A stretch of DNA of 64,000 nt from Steroidobacteraceae bacterium (GTDB taxonomy: Bacteria; Pseudomonadota; Gammaproteobacteria; Steroidobacterales; Steroidobacteraceae). Position 1 is the stretch's first letter; every line of letters starts with the position of its first letter. The notes beneath the pieces are model-generated. The model did no database searches, was not told the origin of the DNA, and saw only the letters and a list, made by a program, of their open reading frames with translations. The stretch covers positions 1 through 64,000 of the forward strand of contig JANWJS010000033.1 in assembly GCA_025451845.1 (NCBI GenBank), read 5' to 3'. The translations under genes and the position numbers were made by a program. Below are positions 1-9,168 of this stretch, piece by piece.

Positions 1-1280
1 CTCGGGCAAGCGCCATCGCAAAGACGGGGCCGGCTGCCGCGGACCCGCCCAGGTTCGCTGTCCATGGGCAGGCCACCTACATCGCGCAGAAGGCGGGCGG
101 GTTTCGATCTCCCTACAGCGGCCGCAACAGCCTGATAGCGGACTCGGATAGCGAAACCACGAGCGCGACGCTCTATCTGGGCGCGCGGCTGTGGAGCGGC
201 GCCGAGCTGTGGGCGGATCCCGAGACGGACCAGGGTTCCGGCCTCGACAATACGGTCGGGCTCGCCGGATTCGCGAACGGCGCGAGCGGCAAGGTCGGCA
301 GCAATCCGCCCTATTTCCGCCTGCAGCGGACATTCTTCCGGCAGACGATCAACTTCGGCGGCGCAACGGTCACTCCTGACGCAGGACCCAACCAGTTCCC
401 CATGCCGGAGTCGTCCGACCGGCTCGTCGTCACGGTGGGCAAGATCAGCGTCGTCGATATCTTCGATACCAACCGCTACGCGCATGATCCTCAAGCAGAC
501 TTTCTCAACTGGTCGGTGATCGATGCCGGCACGTACGACTACGCGGCCGACGCCTGGGGGTACTCGGTGGGCGCCGCGGCCGAGTGGTACCGGGGGGCCT
601 GGAGCTGGCGCAGCGGGCTATTCGATCTCTCGGACGTTCCCAACAGCCCGAGGCTGGAGCCGGGGTTCCACGAGTATCAGATCGATCTCGAGGCGGAGCA
701 CCGTCACGAGCTTCTCGGGCAGCCCGGAAAGGTCGACCTTACCGTCTTCCAGACCCACGGCCGGATGGCGCTACTCCAGGACGCCATCGCTCACGTGGAG
801 CTCACCGGCCTGGCGCCCGATCCGGCGCCGGTGCGGCGCTATCGCAAGCGCGACGGTATTTCTCTGAACATCGAGCAGAAACTCACGTCGAATGTTGGAA
901 TGTTCGCGCGCCTGGGCGATGCCGGCGGGAACGTGGAGACTTACGAATACACCGACATAGACCGGACGGCATCAGCGGGGGTGTCCGTGAGCGGCGGGCC
1001 GTGGCACCGGCCCGGGGATACGGCGGCCGTCGCAGGCGTCGTGAACGCGATTTCTCGAGAGCGCCGGCAGTATCTTGCAGCGGGTGGCCTCGGAATACTG
1101 ATTGGTGACGGGCGGCTGCCCCATGCCGGTCACGAAGACATCCTGGAGACTTACTACCAGCTCGCCGCCATCTCGGCTGTACACGTGACGTTCGATTATC
1201 AGTGGGTGGTGAATCCCGCGTACAACCGTGACCGCGGGCCGGTGTCGATCTTCGCCGTTCGCGTGCACGTCGCCCTGTGA
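1..1280 (+). CDS. OprB-type carbohydrate-selective porin, 5' end outside window
   Basis: Outer-membrane beta-barrel porin for uptake of sugars or polyols. The track starts it at an internal ATG (402), but the frame is open back to the window edge and translates as porin there too (HGQATYIAQKAGGFRSPYSG, then ARLWSGAELWADPE), so about 426 residues are present and the true start lies upstream. The C-terminal strands end in VRVHVAL, typical of a barrel terminus, and the alternating aromatic/charged pattern with FQTHG and MFARLGDAGG fits the OprB/wzi family. It lies 137 bp upstream of the inositol operon in the same direction, so it may be the outer-membrane entry route for that substrate. Family is fairly sure; substrate is inferred from the neighbours. 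Confidence 0.8.
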   Translation, partial: RASAIAKTGPAAADPPRFAVHGQATYIAQKAGGFRSPYSGRNSLIADSDSETTSATLYLGARLWSGAELWADPETDQGSGLDNTVGLAGFANGASGKVGSNPPYFRLQRTFFRQTINFGGATVTPDAGPNQFPMPESSDRLVVTVGKISVVDIFDTNRYAHDPQADFLNWSVIDAGTYDYAADAWGYSVGAAAEWYRGAWSWRSGLFDLSDVPNSPRLEPGFHEYQIDLEAEHRHELLGQPGKVDLTVFQTHGRMALLQDAIAHVELTGLAPDPAPVRRYRKRDGISLNIEQKLTSNVGMFARLGDAGGNVETYEYTDIDRTASAGVSVSGGPWHRPGDTAAVAGVVNAISRERRQYLAAGGLGILIGDGRLPHAGHEDILETYYQLAAISAVHVTFDYQWVVNPAYNRDRGPVSIFAVRVHVAL

Positions 1281-1344
1281 GCCAGAGGCGCGCCCGACCC
1301 TTTCTGCGAACGGGCGAAACCCCACGATCGGGCGGAGCGCGATT

Positions 1345-1391
1345 GGAATGGCAATTCCGAGGAGTACTGTAATAGAATAATAATTGCACAG
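1345..1391 (+). promoter_or_regulatory. Candidate RpiR/IolR operator and promoter region of iolCDEB
   Basis: A perfect inverted repeat GGAA-N6-TTCC (GGAATGGCAATTCC, 1345-1358) lies about 60 bp before iolC. It is followed by an AT-rich tract with outer arms CTGT (1367-1370) and ACAG (1388-1391) around AATAGAATAATAATTG. As recalled, GGAA-N6-TTCC matches the spacing proposed for RpiR-type IolR in rhizobia, and this cluster encodes an RpiR regulator. No clean -35/-10 pair was fixed. That RpiR binds here is inferred. Confidence 0.5.
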
Positions 1392-1417
1392 AGCATGCGG
1401 GCACCCGGAATACGACC

Positions 1418-3340
1418 ATGGCGGAACCGATCGGCGGCCAAGCGCTCGACCTGATCACGGTGGGCCGGTCCTCGGTGGACCTGTACGGCGAGCAGGTCGG
1501 CGGGCGGCTGGAAGACATGGGCTCCTTCGCCAAGTACGTCGGGGGAAGTCCGACGAATACGGCAGTTGGCGCGGCACGACTTGGGTTGCGCGCAGCACTG
1601 CTTACCCGCGTGGGCGACGATCATTTCGGACGCTTCATCCGCGAGGAGCTAGTTCGCTCTGGAGTGGAGGTCTCCGGCGTCATCACGGATCCGCAGCGAC
1701 TGACAGCGCTGGCGGTGCTGGGCATCCGGGACGAGCGGCGCTTTCCACTGCTCTTTTATCGCGAGAACTGTGCCGACATGGCGCTCTGTGAGGCGGATGT
1801 CGAGCCGGCCTTCATCGGCAGCGCCGGCGCCGTGCTCATCAATGGCACACATCTCTCGCAGCCCGGCGTGCACGCCGCGAGCCGCAAGGCAGCGGAGCTG
1901 GCGCGCGCGGCCGGCGGCCGGGTGGTGTTCGACGTCGATTACCGGCCGGTGCTCTGGGGGCTGACCGCACCCGAGGCCGGCGAGAACCGTTTCGTCGCGA
2001 ACACCGCCGTCACCGCCCGGCTGCAGGAGATCGCACCACTTTGCGATCTCATCGTCGGCACGGAGGAGGAGTTTCACATCCTCGGCGGCTCCACCGACAC
2101 GGTGAGCGCGCTGCGCGCGGTGCGCGTGCTGACGTCGGCCGTGCTGGTATGCAAGCTGGGCGCGCAGGGCTGCGTTGCATTCGTAGGGCCCGTGGGAACG
2201 CGGCTCGAGAGCGGCGTGCAGGCACCGGGCTTCGACGTCGAGGTTTTCAACATCCTGGGCGCCGGTGACGCGTTCATGAGCGGCTTCCTGCGCGGCTGGC
2301 TGCGGCGGTTGCCCATCGAGACCTGCTGCCAATACGGCAATGCGTGCGGCGCCATCGTGGTATCACGCCACGGCTGCGCGCCGGCAATGGCCACCTGGCC
2401 GGAGCTCACGGCCTTTCTCGCCGGCCAATGGCCCCGGCGGCTGCGCGAGTCCGAGGAGCTCGAGCACGTGCACCACGCCACCACGCGCGCGCCGCGGCCG
2501 GCGGAGCTGTTGGTCCTGGCGATGGACCACCGTGGCCCGCTGGAAACTCTGGCCGCTGAGCTCGATGCGGGAGAGTCGGCGGTCGAGGCATTGAAGGCGT
2601 TGGCCATCGAGGCTGTCGATCGTGTCGCACGCGGTGATCCGCGGTACGGGATCCTCCTCGACGGCCGATTGGGCCGCCACGGACTGGAGCGCGCCGCCGA
2701 CCATCCGTACTGGATCGGGCGCCCCATCGAGCAGAGCGGCTCCCGCCCGCTGGCCTTCGAGGGGGCGGCGGATGTTGGCTCGACGCTGCGCACCTGGCCG
2801 CAGAATCACGTCGTCAAATGTCTGCTCCGTTATCATCCCGAAGATCCGGAGAGGCTGCGGCAAATGCAGGAGGAGCGCCTGCTCTGCCTGTATAGCGCCT
2901 GCCGCGAGACTCGCCACGAGCTGCTGCTGGAGGTCATCGCCTCGCCGTATGGGGATATCGAGCGGGACACGACCGCGCGGGTGCTCGAGCGCATGTACGA
3001 CCTCGGCATCCGCCCGGACTGGTGGAAGCTCGAGCCTAGCGAGGAGCCGGCAGCGTGGGCCGCGATCCAGGACACGATCGGACGCCGCGACCGCCGGTGC
3101 CGGGGAGTTCTCGTCCTCGGCCTTGCGGCCGAGGCCGCGAGCCTCGCTGCCGCTTTCCGGGCAGCAGCACCGTTCGAGCTGATACGCGGCTTCGCGGTTG
3201 GGCGTACCATCTTCGCCGAGCCTGCCCGGCGGCGGCTCGCCGGCGAGATCGGCGATGCCGAGACGGTGGCCGCGCTCGCCGCCAATCTGCAGACCGTCGT
3301 GGCCGCATGGCGGGAGGCTCGGCCAAATCCGCCGCCTTAA
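1418..3340 (+). CDS. iolC: 5-dehydro-2-deoxygluconokinase fused to DUF2090 (IolC)
   Basis: Bifunctional inositol-catabolism protein, 640 aa. Residues about 8-320 are a PfkB/ribokinase kinase: N-terminal DLITVGRSSVDLYGE, the GGSPTNTA sugar site, and the catalytic/anion-hole GAGDAF near 281-286. It phosphorylates 5-dehydro-2-deoxy-D-gluconate. From about residue 360 comes a DUF2090 domain (AMDHRG, then EVIASPYGD and RPDWWKLEP). This domain is usually fused to IolC in proteobacteria without IolJ and is thought to be the 2-deoxy-5-keto-gluconate-6-phosphate aldolase. No separate iolJ is visible, which fits. First gene of iolCDEB; the ATG at 1418 begins just before the conserved kinase strand. Confidence 0.93.
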   Translation: MAEPIGGQALDLITVGRSSVDLYGEQVGGRLEDMGSFAKYVGGSPTNTAVGAARLGLRAALLTRVGDDHFGRFIREELVRSGVEVSGVITDPQRLTALAVLGIRDERRFPLLFYRENCADMALCEADVEPAFIGSAGAVLINGTHLSQPGVHAASRKAAELARAAGGRVVFDVDYRPVLWGLTAPEAGENRFVANTAVTARLQEIAPLCDLIVGTEEEFHILGGSTDTVSALRAVRVLTSAVLVCKLGAQGCVAFVGPVGTRLESGVQAPGFDVEVFNILGAGDAFMSGFLRGWLRRLPIETCCQYGNACGAIVVSRHGCAPAMATWPELTAFLAGQWPRRLRESEELEHVHHATTRAPRPAELLVLAMDHRGPLETLAAELDAGESAVEALKALAIEAVDRVARGDPRYGILLDGRLGRHGLERAADHPYWIGRPIEQSGSRPLAFEGAADVGSTLRTWPQNHVVKCLLRYHPEDPERLRQMQEERLLCLYSACRETRHELLLEVIASPYGDIERDTTARVLERMYDLGIRPDWWKLEPSEEPAAWAAIQDTIGRRDRRCRGVLVLGLAAEAASLAAAFRAAAPFELIRGFAVGRTIFAEPARRRLAGEIGDAETVAALAANLQTVVAAWREARPNPPP

Positions 3341-3599
3341 CGCCTCTCGGTCCTGAAGGACGGAGATTTCCGCCCATGAGAACACAGACACCCAGGATCA
3401 GGCAGTTGACGTTCCCACTGGAACGCGCTCCGTGTGTGCCCAGCCCACGCGCGGCCGCCGCCACCGCGCCATCGCACCCGCTTTCAGCGGGCCGCTCGAG
3501 AAACAGTTTCATACTCGTCGGCGGCGTGACCGCCGAGAAGGCCAACAGGCTGCGCTTCCTCCCCGGCCCCAGGTCCGGGGTTACCGCGCCGGAGACGTG

Positions 3600-5447
3600 A
3601 TGACGCGGATTCGTCTCACCGCGGCCCAGGCCGCCGTTCGATACCTGGCCAACCAGTTCATCGAGGAAAATGGCGGTCCCGCGCGTTACTTTGCGGGGGC
3701 CTGGGCCATCTTCGGCCATGGCAACGTCGCCGGGCTCGGCGAGGCGCTGCATGCCGCGGGCGGGGCGCTGCCCACCCTTCGCGCGCACAACGAGCAGGCC
3801 ATGGCCCATGCAGCGATCGCGTTCGCGAAAGCCTCACGCCGCCGGCGCGCCATGGTCTGCACCAGCTCCATCGGTCCCGGCGCGCTCAACATGGTCACGG
3901 CCGCCGCCGTCGCTCACGTCAATCGCCTGCCGGTGCTCTTCATGCCGGGCGATGTGTTTGCCGGGCGGGGCCCCGACCCGGTGCTGCAGCAGGTGGAGGA
4001 CTTCGCCGACGGGACGGTGAGCGCCAACGACTGCTTCCGGCCGGTGTCGCGCTACTTCGACCGGATACAGCGCGCCGAGCAGTTGGTCGAGACGCTGCCG
4101 CGAGCCATGGCAACGCTGCTGGACCCTGCGGGCTGCGGCCCCGTCACGCTGGCGTTCTGTCAGGACACGCAGACGGAGGCCTGGGATTTCCCCGCGCGGA
4201 TGCTCGAGCCTGCGAGCTGGTCCATCCGGCGGCCGCCGCCGGATGGCGAGGATCTGCGCCGCGCCGCCGAATATCTACGCGCCGCCCGCGCGCCTCTCGT
4301 GGTGGCCGGCGGCGGCGTGCTCTACTCCGCCGCCGAGGCCGCACTCGATCAATTTGCGCGGGCGACGGGCATTCCTGTCGCCGAGACTCAGGCCGGGCGG
4401 GGCGCCCTCAACTGGGAGCATCCGTGCTCGCTCGGCGCGATCGGCGTGACGGGGACAAGCGCGGCCAATGCGGCCGCAGCGGCGGCCGATGTCGTGCTGG
4501 CGATCGGCACCCGCCTTCAGGATTTCACGACGGCCTCGCGGACGCTGTTCGCCAAATGCACGCAGTTTCTCCAAGTGAACGTCAACGCCTACGACGCGCA
4601 CAAACACGGCTCGGTTGCAATTATCGGCGACGCTCGCGAGGTACTGCAGCAGCTGCGAGAGGCGCTCGCCGGGTATCGTGTACCGCAGGCGTGGAGCGAC
4701 TCGGTAGCAGCCGAGCGTGTCGCGTGGGAAGAAGCCTGGAGTCGTGCGGTGCGTCCACCGGCAGAGCGCGCGGAGCTCCCCTCCGACGCGCAGGTCATCG
4801 GCGCCGTCGGCCGCTGGGCGCGGAACGAGACCACCGTCGTCTGCGCGGCCGGAGGCCTGCCGGGTGAGCTGCACAAGCTGTGGCGGCCCGCACGCGCGGG
4901 CGGCTACCACGTCGAGTACGGATTCTCGTGCATGGGCTACGAGATTGCGGGCGGCCTGGGCGTGAAGCTCGCCGACCCCGACCGCGAGGTCGTGGTCATG
5001 GTCGGCGACGGCAGTTACCTCATGTTGAATTCCGAGATCGCCACTTCCGTGATGCTGGGGCTGAAGCTCGTGATCGTCGTGCTCGACAACCGTGGCTTCG
5101 GCTGCATCAACCGCCTGCAGAAGGCCACGGGCGGCGCCCCATTCAACAACCTGCTGGCCGATTGCGGGCAGAGCGCGGCGCCGGTGGACTTTGCGGCTCA
5201 CGCCGCCGCGCTTGGCGCGCAAAGCGAAAAGGTGATGGACATCGGCGCGTTGTCCACGGCCCTCGACCGCGCTCGCGCAGCGGCGCGCACCTACGTGATC
5301 GTCATCGACACGGACCCGCAGGCTGCGACGAATGGGGGCGGTGCCTGGTGGGACGTAGCGGTGGCCGAGGTGTCCGAGAAAGATTCGGTGCGCGCCGCCC
5401 GCGCGGAATACGACACGCGCCGCAAAGCGCGGTGGGAGAGCCCATGA
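3600..5447 (+). CDS. iolD: 3D-(3,5/4)-trihydroxycyclohexane-1,2-dione hydrolase (IolD)
   Basis: Thiamin-diphosphate enzyme that opens the inositol-derived ring to 5-deoxy-glucuronate, 615 aa. The track begins at 3432, but ATG 3600 is better: it is preceded by GGAG (GGAGACGTGATG) and gives the usual IolD start MTRIRLTAAQAAVRYLANQF. The cofactor-activating Glu is in HNEQAMAHAAIA (about residue 65), and the Mg/ThDP motif GDGSYLMLNSE starts near 469. The 259 bp after iolC hold only a short inverted repeat GTTCC-CACT-GGAAC (3411-3424) and a 74-codon ORF not believed real. The stop overlaps the iolE start as ATGA. Confidence 0.94.
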   Translation: MTRIRLTAAQAAVRYLANQFIEENGGPARYFAGAWAIFGHGNVAGLGEALHAAGGALPTLRAHNEQAMAHAAIAFAKASRRRRAMVCTSSIGPGALNMVTAAAVAHVNRLPVLFMPGDVFAGRGPDPVLQQVEDFADGTVSANDCFRPVSRYFDRIQRAEQLVETLPRAMATLLDPAGCGPVTLAFCQDTQTEAWDFPARMLEPASWSIRRPPPDGEDLRRAAEYLRAARAPLVVAGGGVLYSAAEAALDQFARATGIPVAETQAGRGALNWEHPCSLGAIGVTGTSAANAAAAAADVVLAIGTRLQDFTTASRTLFAKCTQFLQVNVNAYDAHKHGSVAIIGDAREVLQQLREALAGYRVPQAWSDSVAAERVAWEEAWSRAVRPPAERAELPSDAQVIGAVGRWARNETTVVCAAGGLPGELHKLWRPARAGGYHVEYGFSCMGYEIAGGLGVKLADPDREVVVMVGDGSYLMLNSEIATSVMLGLKLVIVVLDNRGFGCINRLQKATGGAPFNNLLADCGQSAAPVDFAAHAAALGAQSEKVMDIGALSTALDRARAAARTYVIVIDTDPQAATNGGGAWWDVAVAEVSEKDSVRAARAEYDTRRKARWESP

Positions 5448-6346
5448 GCGTTCGCTTCGGGGTGAGCCCCATCGCCTGGATCAACGACGACCTGCCCGAG
5501 CTCGGCGGTGAGACACCGGTGGAGACCGTGCTGCGCGATGCCCACGCTTTGGGCTTCGAAGGCATTGAGCTCGGCGGCAAATTCTCCCGTGATCCGGTGC
5601 GGCTCGGAACGCAGCTCAGCACGCACGAGCTCGCGTTGATCGGTGGCTGGTGGTCGGGCGCGCTGCGGGTCCGCTCGGTGGACGAGGAGATCGAGGCGTT
5701 GCAGGCGCACCTGCAGCTCCTCGAGGCTCTCGGCAGCAGCGTGTTCATCATCGCCGAGTGCAGCAACACGGTCCACGGCGACCGGCGGCGGCCGCTCGCG
5801 ACCACCCCGCGCCTGCCCGCTGCGCAGTGGCCGGAATTCGGGGAGCGGTTGAGCGCGCTCGCGCTTTACCTGGAGGATCAGGGCCTGCGCCTCGCTTATC
5901 ACTTTCACTTGGGCACGGTCGTGGATGGTCAGGACGACATCGAGCAGTTCGTCGCTCACACCGACGAGCGCGTCGGCTTCGTGGTCGATACCGGGCACGC
6001 GGCGCTGGGCGGCATCAATGCTGAGCGTCTGATCCGCAGCTACCCTGAACGTGTGACGCACGTGCATGCCAAGGATGTGCGCCGGCAGGTATTCGACGAC
6101 ACCCTGAAAGGCAACGGGAGCTTTCTCGAGGGCGTGCTGGCCGGAATGTTCACCGTACCCGGCGATGGCGATCTTGATTTCCGCGGCGTGGCGCAGGCGC
6201 TGGTCGATATCGGCTACAGCGGCTGGGTCGTGGTCGAGGCGGAGCAGGACCCCGCGCGCGCCGATCCGCGGGCCTATGGCCGGGTGGGTCTCGAGACCGT
6301 GCGCCGGCTCTTCGGGCCGGCTCACCTGGCAGGAGCCCCCCGATGA
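5444..6346 (+). CDS. iolE: Inosose dehydratase (IolE)
   Basis: Converts scyllo-inosose (2-keto-myo-inositol) to the trihydroxycyclohexane-dione used by IolD; a metal-dependent TIM barrel of the xylose-isomerase-like family, 300 aa. The true start is ATG 5444 (overlapping the iolD stop), not 4880. Protein begins MSVRFGVSPIAWINDDLPELGG, the standard IolE N-terminus. Metal and catalytic segments are visible: YHFHLGTVV, VDTGHAALGG near residue 181, and THVHAKDV. It ends ATGA into iolB, so iolD-iolE-iolB are translationally coupled. Confidence 0.94.
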   Translation: MSVRFGVSPIAWINDDLPELGGETPVETVLRDAHALGFEGIELGGKFSRDPVRLGTQLSTHELALIGGWWSGALRVRSVDEEIEALQAHLQLLEALGSSVFIIAECSNTVHGDRRRPLATTPRLPAAQWPEFGERLSALALYLEDQGLRLAYHFHLGTVVDGQDDIEQFVAHTDERVGFVVDTGHAALGGINAERLIRSYPERVTHVHAKDVRRQVFDDTLKGNGSFLEGVLAGMFTVPGDGDLDFRGVAQALVDIGYSGWVVVEAEQDPARADPRAYGRVGLETVRRLFGPAHLAGAPR

Positions 6347-7146
6347 ATCTGCGGGTGCGCCCGACGGCGCCGGATGCGGATGGCCGGGTTGTCGCCGTTA
6401 CGCCCGAGAGCGCGGGCTGGAAATATGTCGGCTTCGAGGTGCGCCGGCTGGCTGCCGGGCAACAGAGCATGCTGACATCGGCAGGCAAGGAGTTCTGCGT
6501 TCTCGTGCTTACGGGAACCGCCGATATAACGGTTGATGATCTCGCCTTTCCGAAGCTCGGCGGCCGCAAGAGCGTCTTCGACGACGCACCGCCCGGTGCG
6601 GTGTATGCGCCGGCCGGCTCCCGCATCCGCGTCCAGGCCGACAGCGACGCCGAGATCGCCCTATGCAGCGCGCCGGCTGCCGCCGCTGGCGGCGCGCGCG
6701 CCGTCTCCGGTGAGCGCATGACACAAGAAGTCAGGGGCCAGGGTACCAACCGCCGCTTCGTGCGCAACATCCTGCCCGAGACCGAGCCGGCCGAGCGGCT
6801 GCTCGTGGTGGAGGTGATCACTCCTGGAGGTCACTGGTCGAGCTATCCGCCGCACAAGCATGACACCGACGCGCCGCCCGCGGAGACCCAACTCGAGGAG
6901 ACGTACTACCATCGTCTGAATCCGCCGCAGGGATTCGCGGTTCAGCGCGTCTACACCGACGATCGCAGCCTGGACGAGACGGTCTGCGTGGAGGACGGGG
7001 ACGTCGTGCTGGTGCCGCGCGGCTACCATCCCGTCGGTGCACCGCACGGCTACGATCTTTACTACCTCAATGTGATGGCCGGGCCGGTGCGGCGTTGGAT
7101 CTACCGGGACGATCCGGCCCACGTGTGGCTCAAGCGCCCCCGCTGA
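6343..7146 (+). CDS. iolB: 5-deoxy-glucuronate isomerase (IolB)
   Basis: Isomerises 5-deoxy-D-glucuronate to 5-dehydro-2-deoxy-D-gluconate, the IolC substrate. 267 aa, normal for this bicupin family. Diagnostic segments are GGHWSSYPPHKHDTD, with LEETYYHRLNPPQGFAVQRVYTDD and then VLVPRGYHPVGAPHGYDLYYLNVMAG, which supply the metal-binding His/Glu set. It starts inside the iolE stop (ATGA), and its 3' end overlaps the convergent iolG by 17 bp. Confidence 0.95.
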   Translation: MNLRVRPTAPDADGRVVAVTPESAGWKYVGFEVRRLAAGQQSMLTSAGKEFCVLVLTGTADITVDDLAFPKLGGRKSVFDDAPPGAVYAPAGSRIRVQADSDAEIALCSAPAAAAGGARAVSGERMTQEVRGQGTNRRFVRNILPETEPAERLLVVEVITPGGHWSSYPPHKHDTDAPPAETQLEETYYHRLNPPQGFAVQRVYTDDRSLDETVCVEDGDVVLVPRGYHPVGAPHGYDLYYLNVMAGPVRRWIYRDDPAHVWLKRPR

Positions 7147-8146
7147 GCGCCACCGGACGCCCGGTGGCGTGGGAGCGCCATGCAGCCTCCGCGAGCTCGA
7201 GCGCGTGGACCCCGTCGGCGAAGCCGACGGCCGGCTCCTCTCCCCGCAGCACCCCGGCGAAATGATCCATCTCCAACCGGTACGCCTCGGCGTAGCGCTC
7301 CAGAAAGAAATTCTGGAACGGCGCGCGGCTGGCGCCCTCCTCGTCCCAGACGGCAACGGCGGTGGTCGTGAAATTGTCGACACGCACGGACCCACCTGAT
7401 CCGAACGCCTCTATGCGCTGGTCGTAGCCATAACCGCTGCGGCGGCTGTTGCTGATGAGGGCCATCCGCCCCGAGGCGGTACGCAGCAGCACCTTCGCGG
7501 TGTCGATATCGTCCGCGGCGCCGATCGCCGGGTCGACCAGACAGGCGCCCATTGCATAGACCTCCACGACCGGCTCCGCGAGCAGCCAGCGCGCCACATC
7601 GAAGTCGTGAATGGTCATGTCTTTGAATAGACCGCCGCTGACCTTGATGTAGCTCACCGGCGGCGGCGCGGGGTCGTGGCTGATGATGTGCAGCGTCTCG
7701 AGGCTGCCGATGGCCCCCGCTTGCAGCTTGTGGCGCAATGCGCGGAAGCTGGGATCGAAACGCCGGTTGAAGCCGAGAAAGAGGCGCGCTTTGGCGAGTG
7801 CTCCGGCTGCCGACCGCGCACGTTCCACGCTGAGGTCGACGGGCTTCTCGCAGAAGATGGCTTTGCCCGCGGCAGCCGCCTGCAGGCAATGCGTGAGATG
7901 TTGGTCGGTCGGGCTGGCGACGATGACGCCCGCGATGGCGGGATCGGCCAGCGCGCTCTCCAGCGTCGTCGCGGTCGCACCGTATCGGGCCGCCAGCGCC
8001 GCGGCGGCGTCGCCGAAGGGATCGACGACATACTTCAGCGCGAGCCCGGGATGCGCCGCCGCATTGGCGGCGTGAATCTTGCCGATCCGGCCGCCGCCGA
8101 GCAGCGCGACAGCGGGGCGAGAAGAGTGCTCGAGTGGCCTGATCAT
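7130..8146 (-). CDS. iolG: Inositol 2-dehydrogenase, Gfo/Idh/MocA family (IolG)
   Basis: NAD-dependent oxidation of myo-inositol to scyllo-inosose, the first pathway step. 338 aa with Rossmann motif LLGGGRIGKIHAANAAAHPG near residue 15, the conserved FCEKPVDLS, and the catalytic GGLFKDMTIHDFDVARWLL. It is convergent with iolB and preceded by the regulator gene, whose end it overlaps (ATGA at 8143-8146), so dehydrogenase and regulator are one transcript. With iolC-E-D-B the route is complete up to the aldolase products; only the methylmalonate-semialdehyde dehydrogenase (iolA) is not in the window. Confidence 0.88.
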   Translation of the reverse strand: MIRPLEHSSRPAVALLGGGRIGKIHAANAAAHPGLALKYVVDPFGDAAAALAARYGATATTLESALADPAIAGVIVASPTDQHLTHCLQAAAAGKAIFCEKPVDLSVERARSAAGALAKARLFLGFNRRFDPSFRALRHKLQAGAIGSLETLHIISHDPAPPPVSYIKVSGGLFKDMTIHDFDVARWLLAEPVVEVYAMGACLVDPAIGAADDIDTAKVLLRTASGRMALISNSRRSGYGYDQRIEAFGSGGSVRVDNFTTTAVAVWDEEGASRAPFQNFFLERYAEAYRLEMDHFAGVLRGEEPAVGFADGVHALELAEAAWRSHATGRPVALSGGA

Positions 8147-9063
8147 GTCTTCTCCCGCGCCGCCTGCCCACGGCGGCCGCTGCCGCCGCGGCCCTCGGGG
8201 CGCGGCTTACGGGTGCTGCGGAAGGCATAGCCGATCACGAGGGTCTGGGCGAGGCACATCGACGCCGCCAGGGAACGGAAGCCGCGGATCTCCGCCTCCT
8301 GCACCCGCAGGACGGTATCGGCCTCCTTGGCGATCTCGCTGACCTCGCTGTCCGTTATGGCGAGCACGGCCGCCTTCTGTGCGTGCGCGGCGCTCACCAC
8401 ATGGATGGTCTCCTCTGCGTACGGCCGATAGCTCACGCCGATCAGAAGGTCATCCGAGGCGATGCCGGCAGCCTGTTGGCGCCAGAGACCTGCGACGCCG
8501 TCGATGAACACGGTGCGTTTCGCGCTCTGCTGCAGCGAATACGCGAGATAGGCGGCGACGGGAAAGGCGCGGCGGACACCGACAACGTACACCGTGTTGG
8601 CCTGCTCCAGCAGCCGGAACGCCGCCGCGAGCTCCGCGGCGCCTACGGTATGGGTGAGTTGCCGCAGCGCGAGATCCGTGCCCTCGGCAAATTCGCGCAG
8701 CAGGCTCGCGGGATCGTTCTGCGGATTTTCCAACCGGTCCAGGGTCTGCCGCACCCGCTCGCCGTAGGCGGCGCCCGGATTGGCCGCGACCAAGTCGGCG
8801 CGAAACACGCGCTGCATCGGGGTCGCGCCATCGAAGCCGAATTGCTTGGCGAAGCGGACGATGGCGGACGGTTGCACGCCGCTGCGCTCCGCTATTACGG
8901 CCAGCGTCTCGAGCGCGACGTCGTTCGGCGCGTCGAGGACGTAATGGGCAAACTGGCGCAGCCGTCCGCTCAACGAGTCATATCGCGCGAGGATCGCCTC
9001 GCGCAGCTCCGCGGCCGTGGTTGGCGCCGTAGCCTGCTGCGGCGCGCGGCTCATGGGTAGCAT
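8143..9063 (-). CDS. RpiR-family transcriptional regulator (probable inositol regulator)
   Basis: 306 aa. N-terminal HTH_6 domain (residues about 20-95; LETLAVIAERSGVQPSAIVRFAKQFGF is the recognition-helix region) and a C-terminal SIS sugar-phosphate-binding domain (VYVVGVRRAFPVAAYLAYSLQQS to ADTVLRVQEAEIRGFRS). SIS-domain RpiR proteins repress inositol genes in rhizobia and release on binding a phosphorylated intermediate, so the same role is likely here. Overlaps iolG by 4 bp and is divergent from the MFS transporter with 105 bp between starts. The tail after SIS (KPRPEGRGGSGRRGQ) is low-complexity and probably disordered. Confidence 0.88.
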   Translation of the reverse strand: MLPMSRAPQQATAPTTAAELREAILARYDSLSGRLRQFAHYVLDAPNDVALETLAVIAERSGVQPSAIVRFAKQFGFDGATPMQRVFRADLVAANPGAAYGERVRQTLDRLENPQNDPASLLREFAEGTDLALRQLTHTVGAAELAAAFRLLEQANTVYVVGVRRAFPVAAYLAYSLQQSAKRTVFIDGVAGLWRQQAAGIASDDLLIGVSYRPYAEETIHVVSAAHAQKAAVLAITDSEVSEIAKEADTVLRVQEAEIRGFRSLAASMCLAQTLVIGYAFRSTRKPRPEGRGGSGRRGQAAREKT

Positions 9064-9100
9064 TGCCTGACGGCGCGCGTCCGGCGCGGGAGCAAGGAGT

Positions 9101-9143
9101 GCTTCATATTTTTCATATTGACAGAAATTAAAATAATCATACC
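9101..9143 (+). promoter_or_regulatory. AT-rich promoter/operator between rpiR-type gene and MFS transporter
   Basis: In an otherwise GC-rich region this tract reads TTCATATTTTTCATATTGACAGAAATTAAAATAATC. It has a tandem TTCATATT repeat, an arm pair TTTC-N9-GAAA and a TTGACA hexamer (9118-9123) directly followed by GAAATT. TTGACA(GC)GAAATT recurs upstream of the TonB receptor and of the second MFS gene, there with two extra bases. A good -10 at 17 bp from TTGACA is not obvious. Confidence 0.45.
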
Positions 9144-9168
9144 ATCGGTCGCCGGGAGGTTAACAGCC

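Noticed and set aside
3376-3600. 74-codon ORF between iolC and iolD ending in a TGATG overlap with iolD
   Set aside because: Overlap looks attractive, but the product is low-complexity and without family features, and iolD has its own ribosome site.
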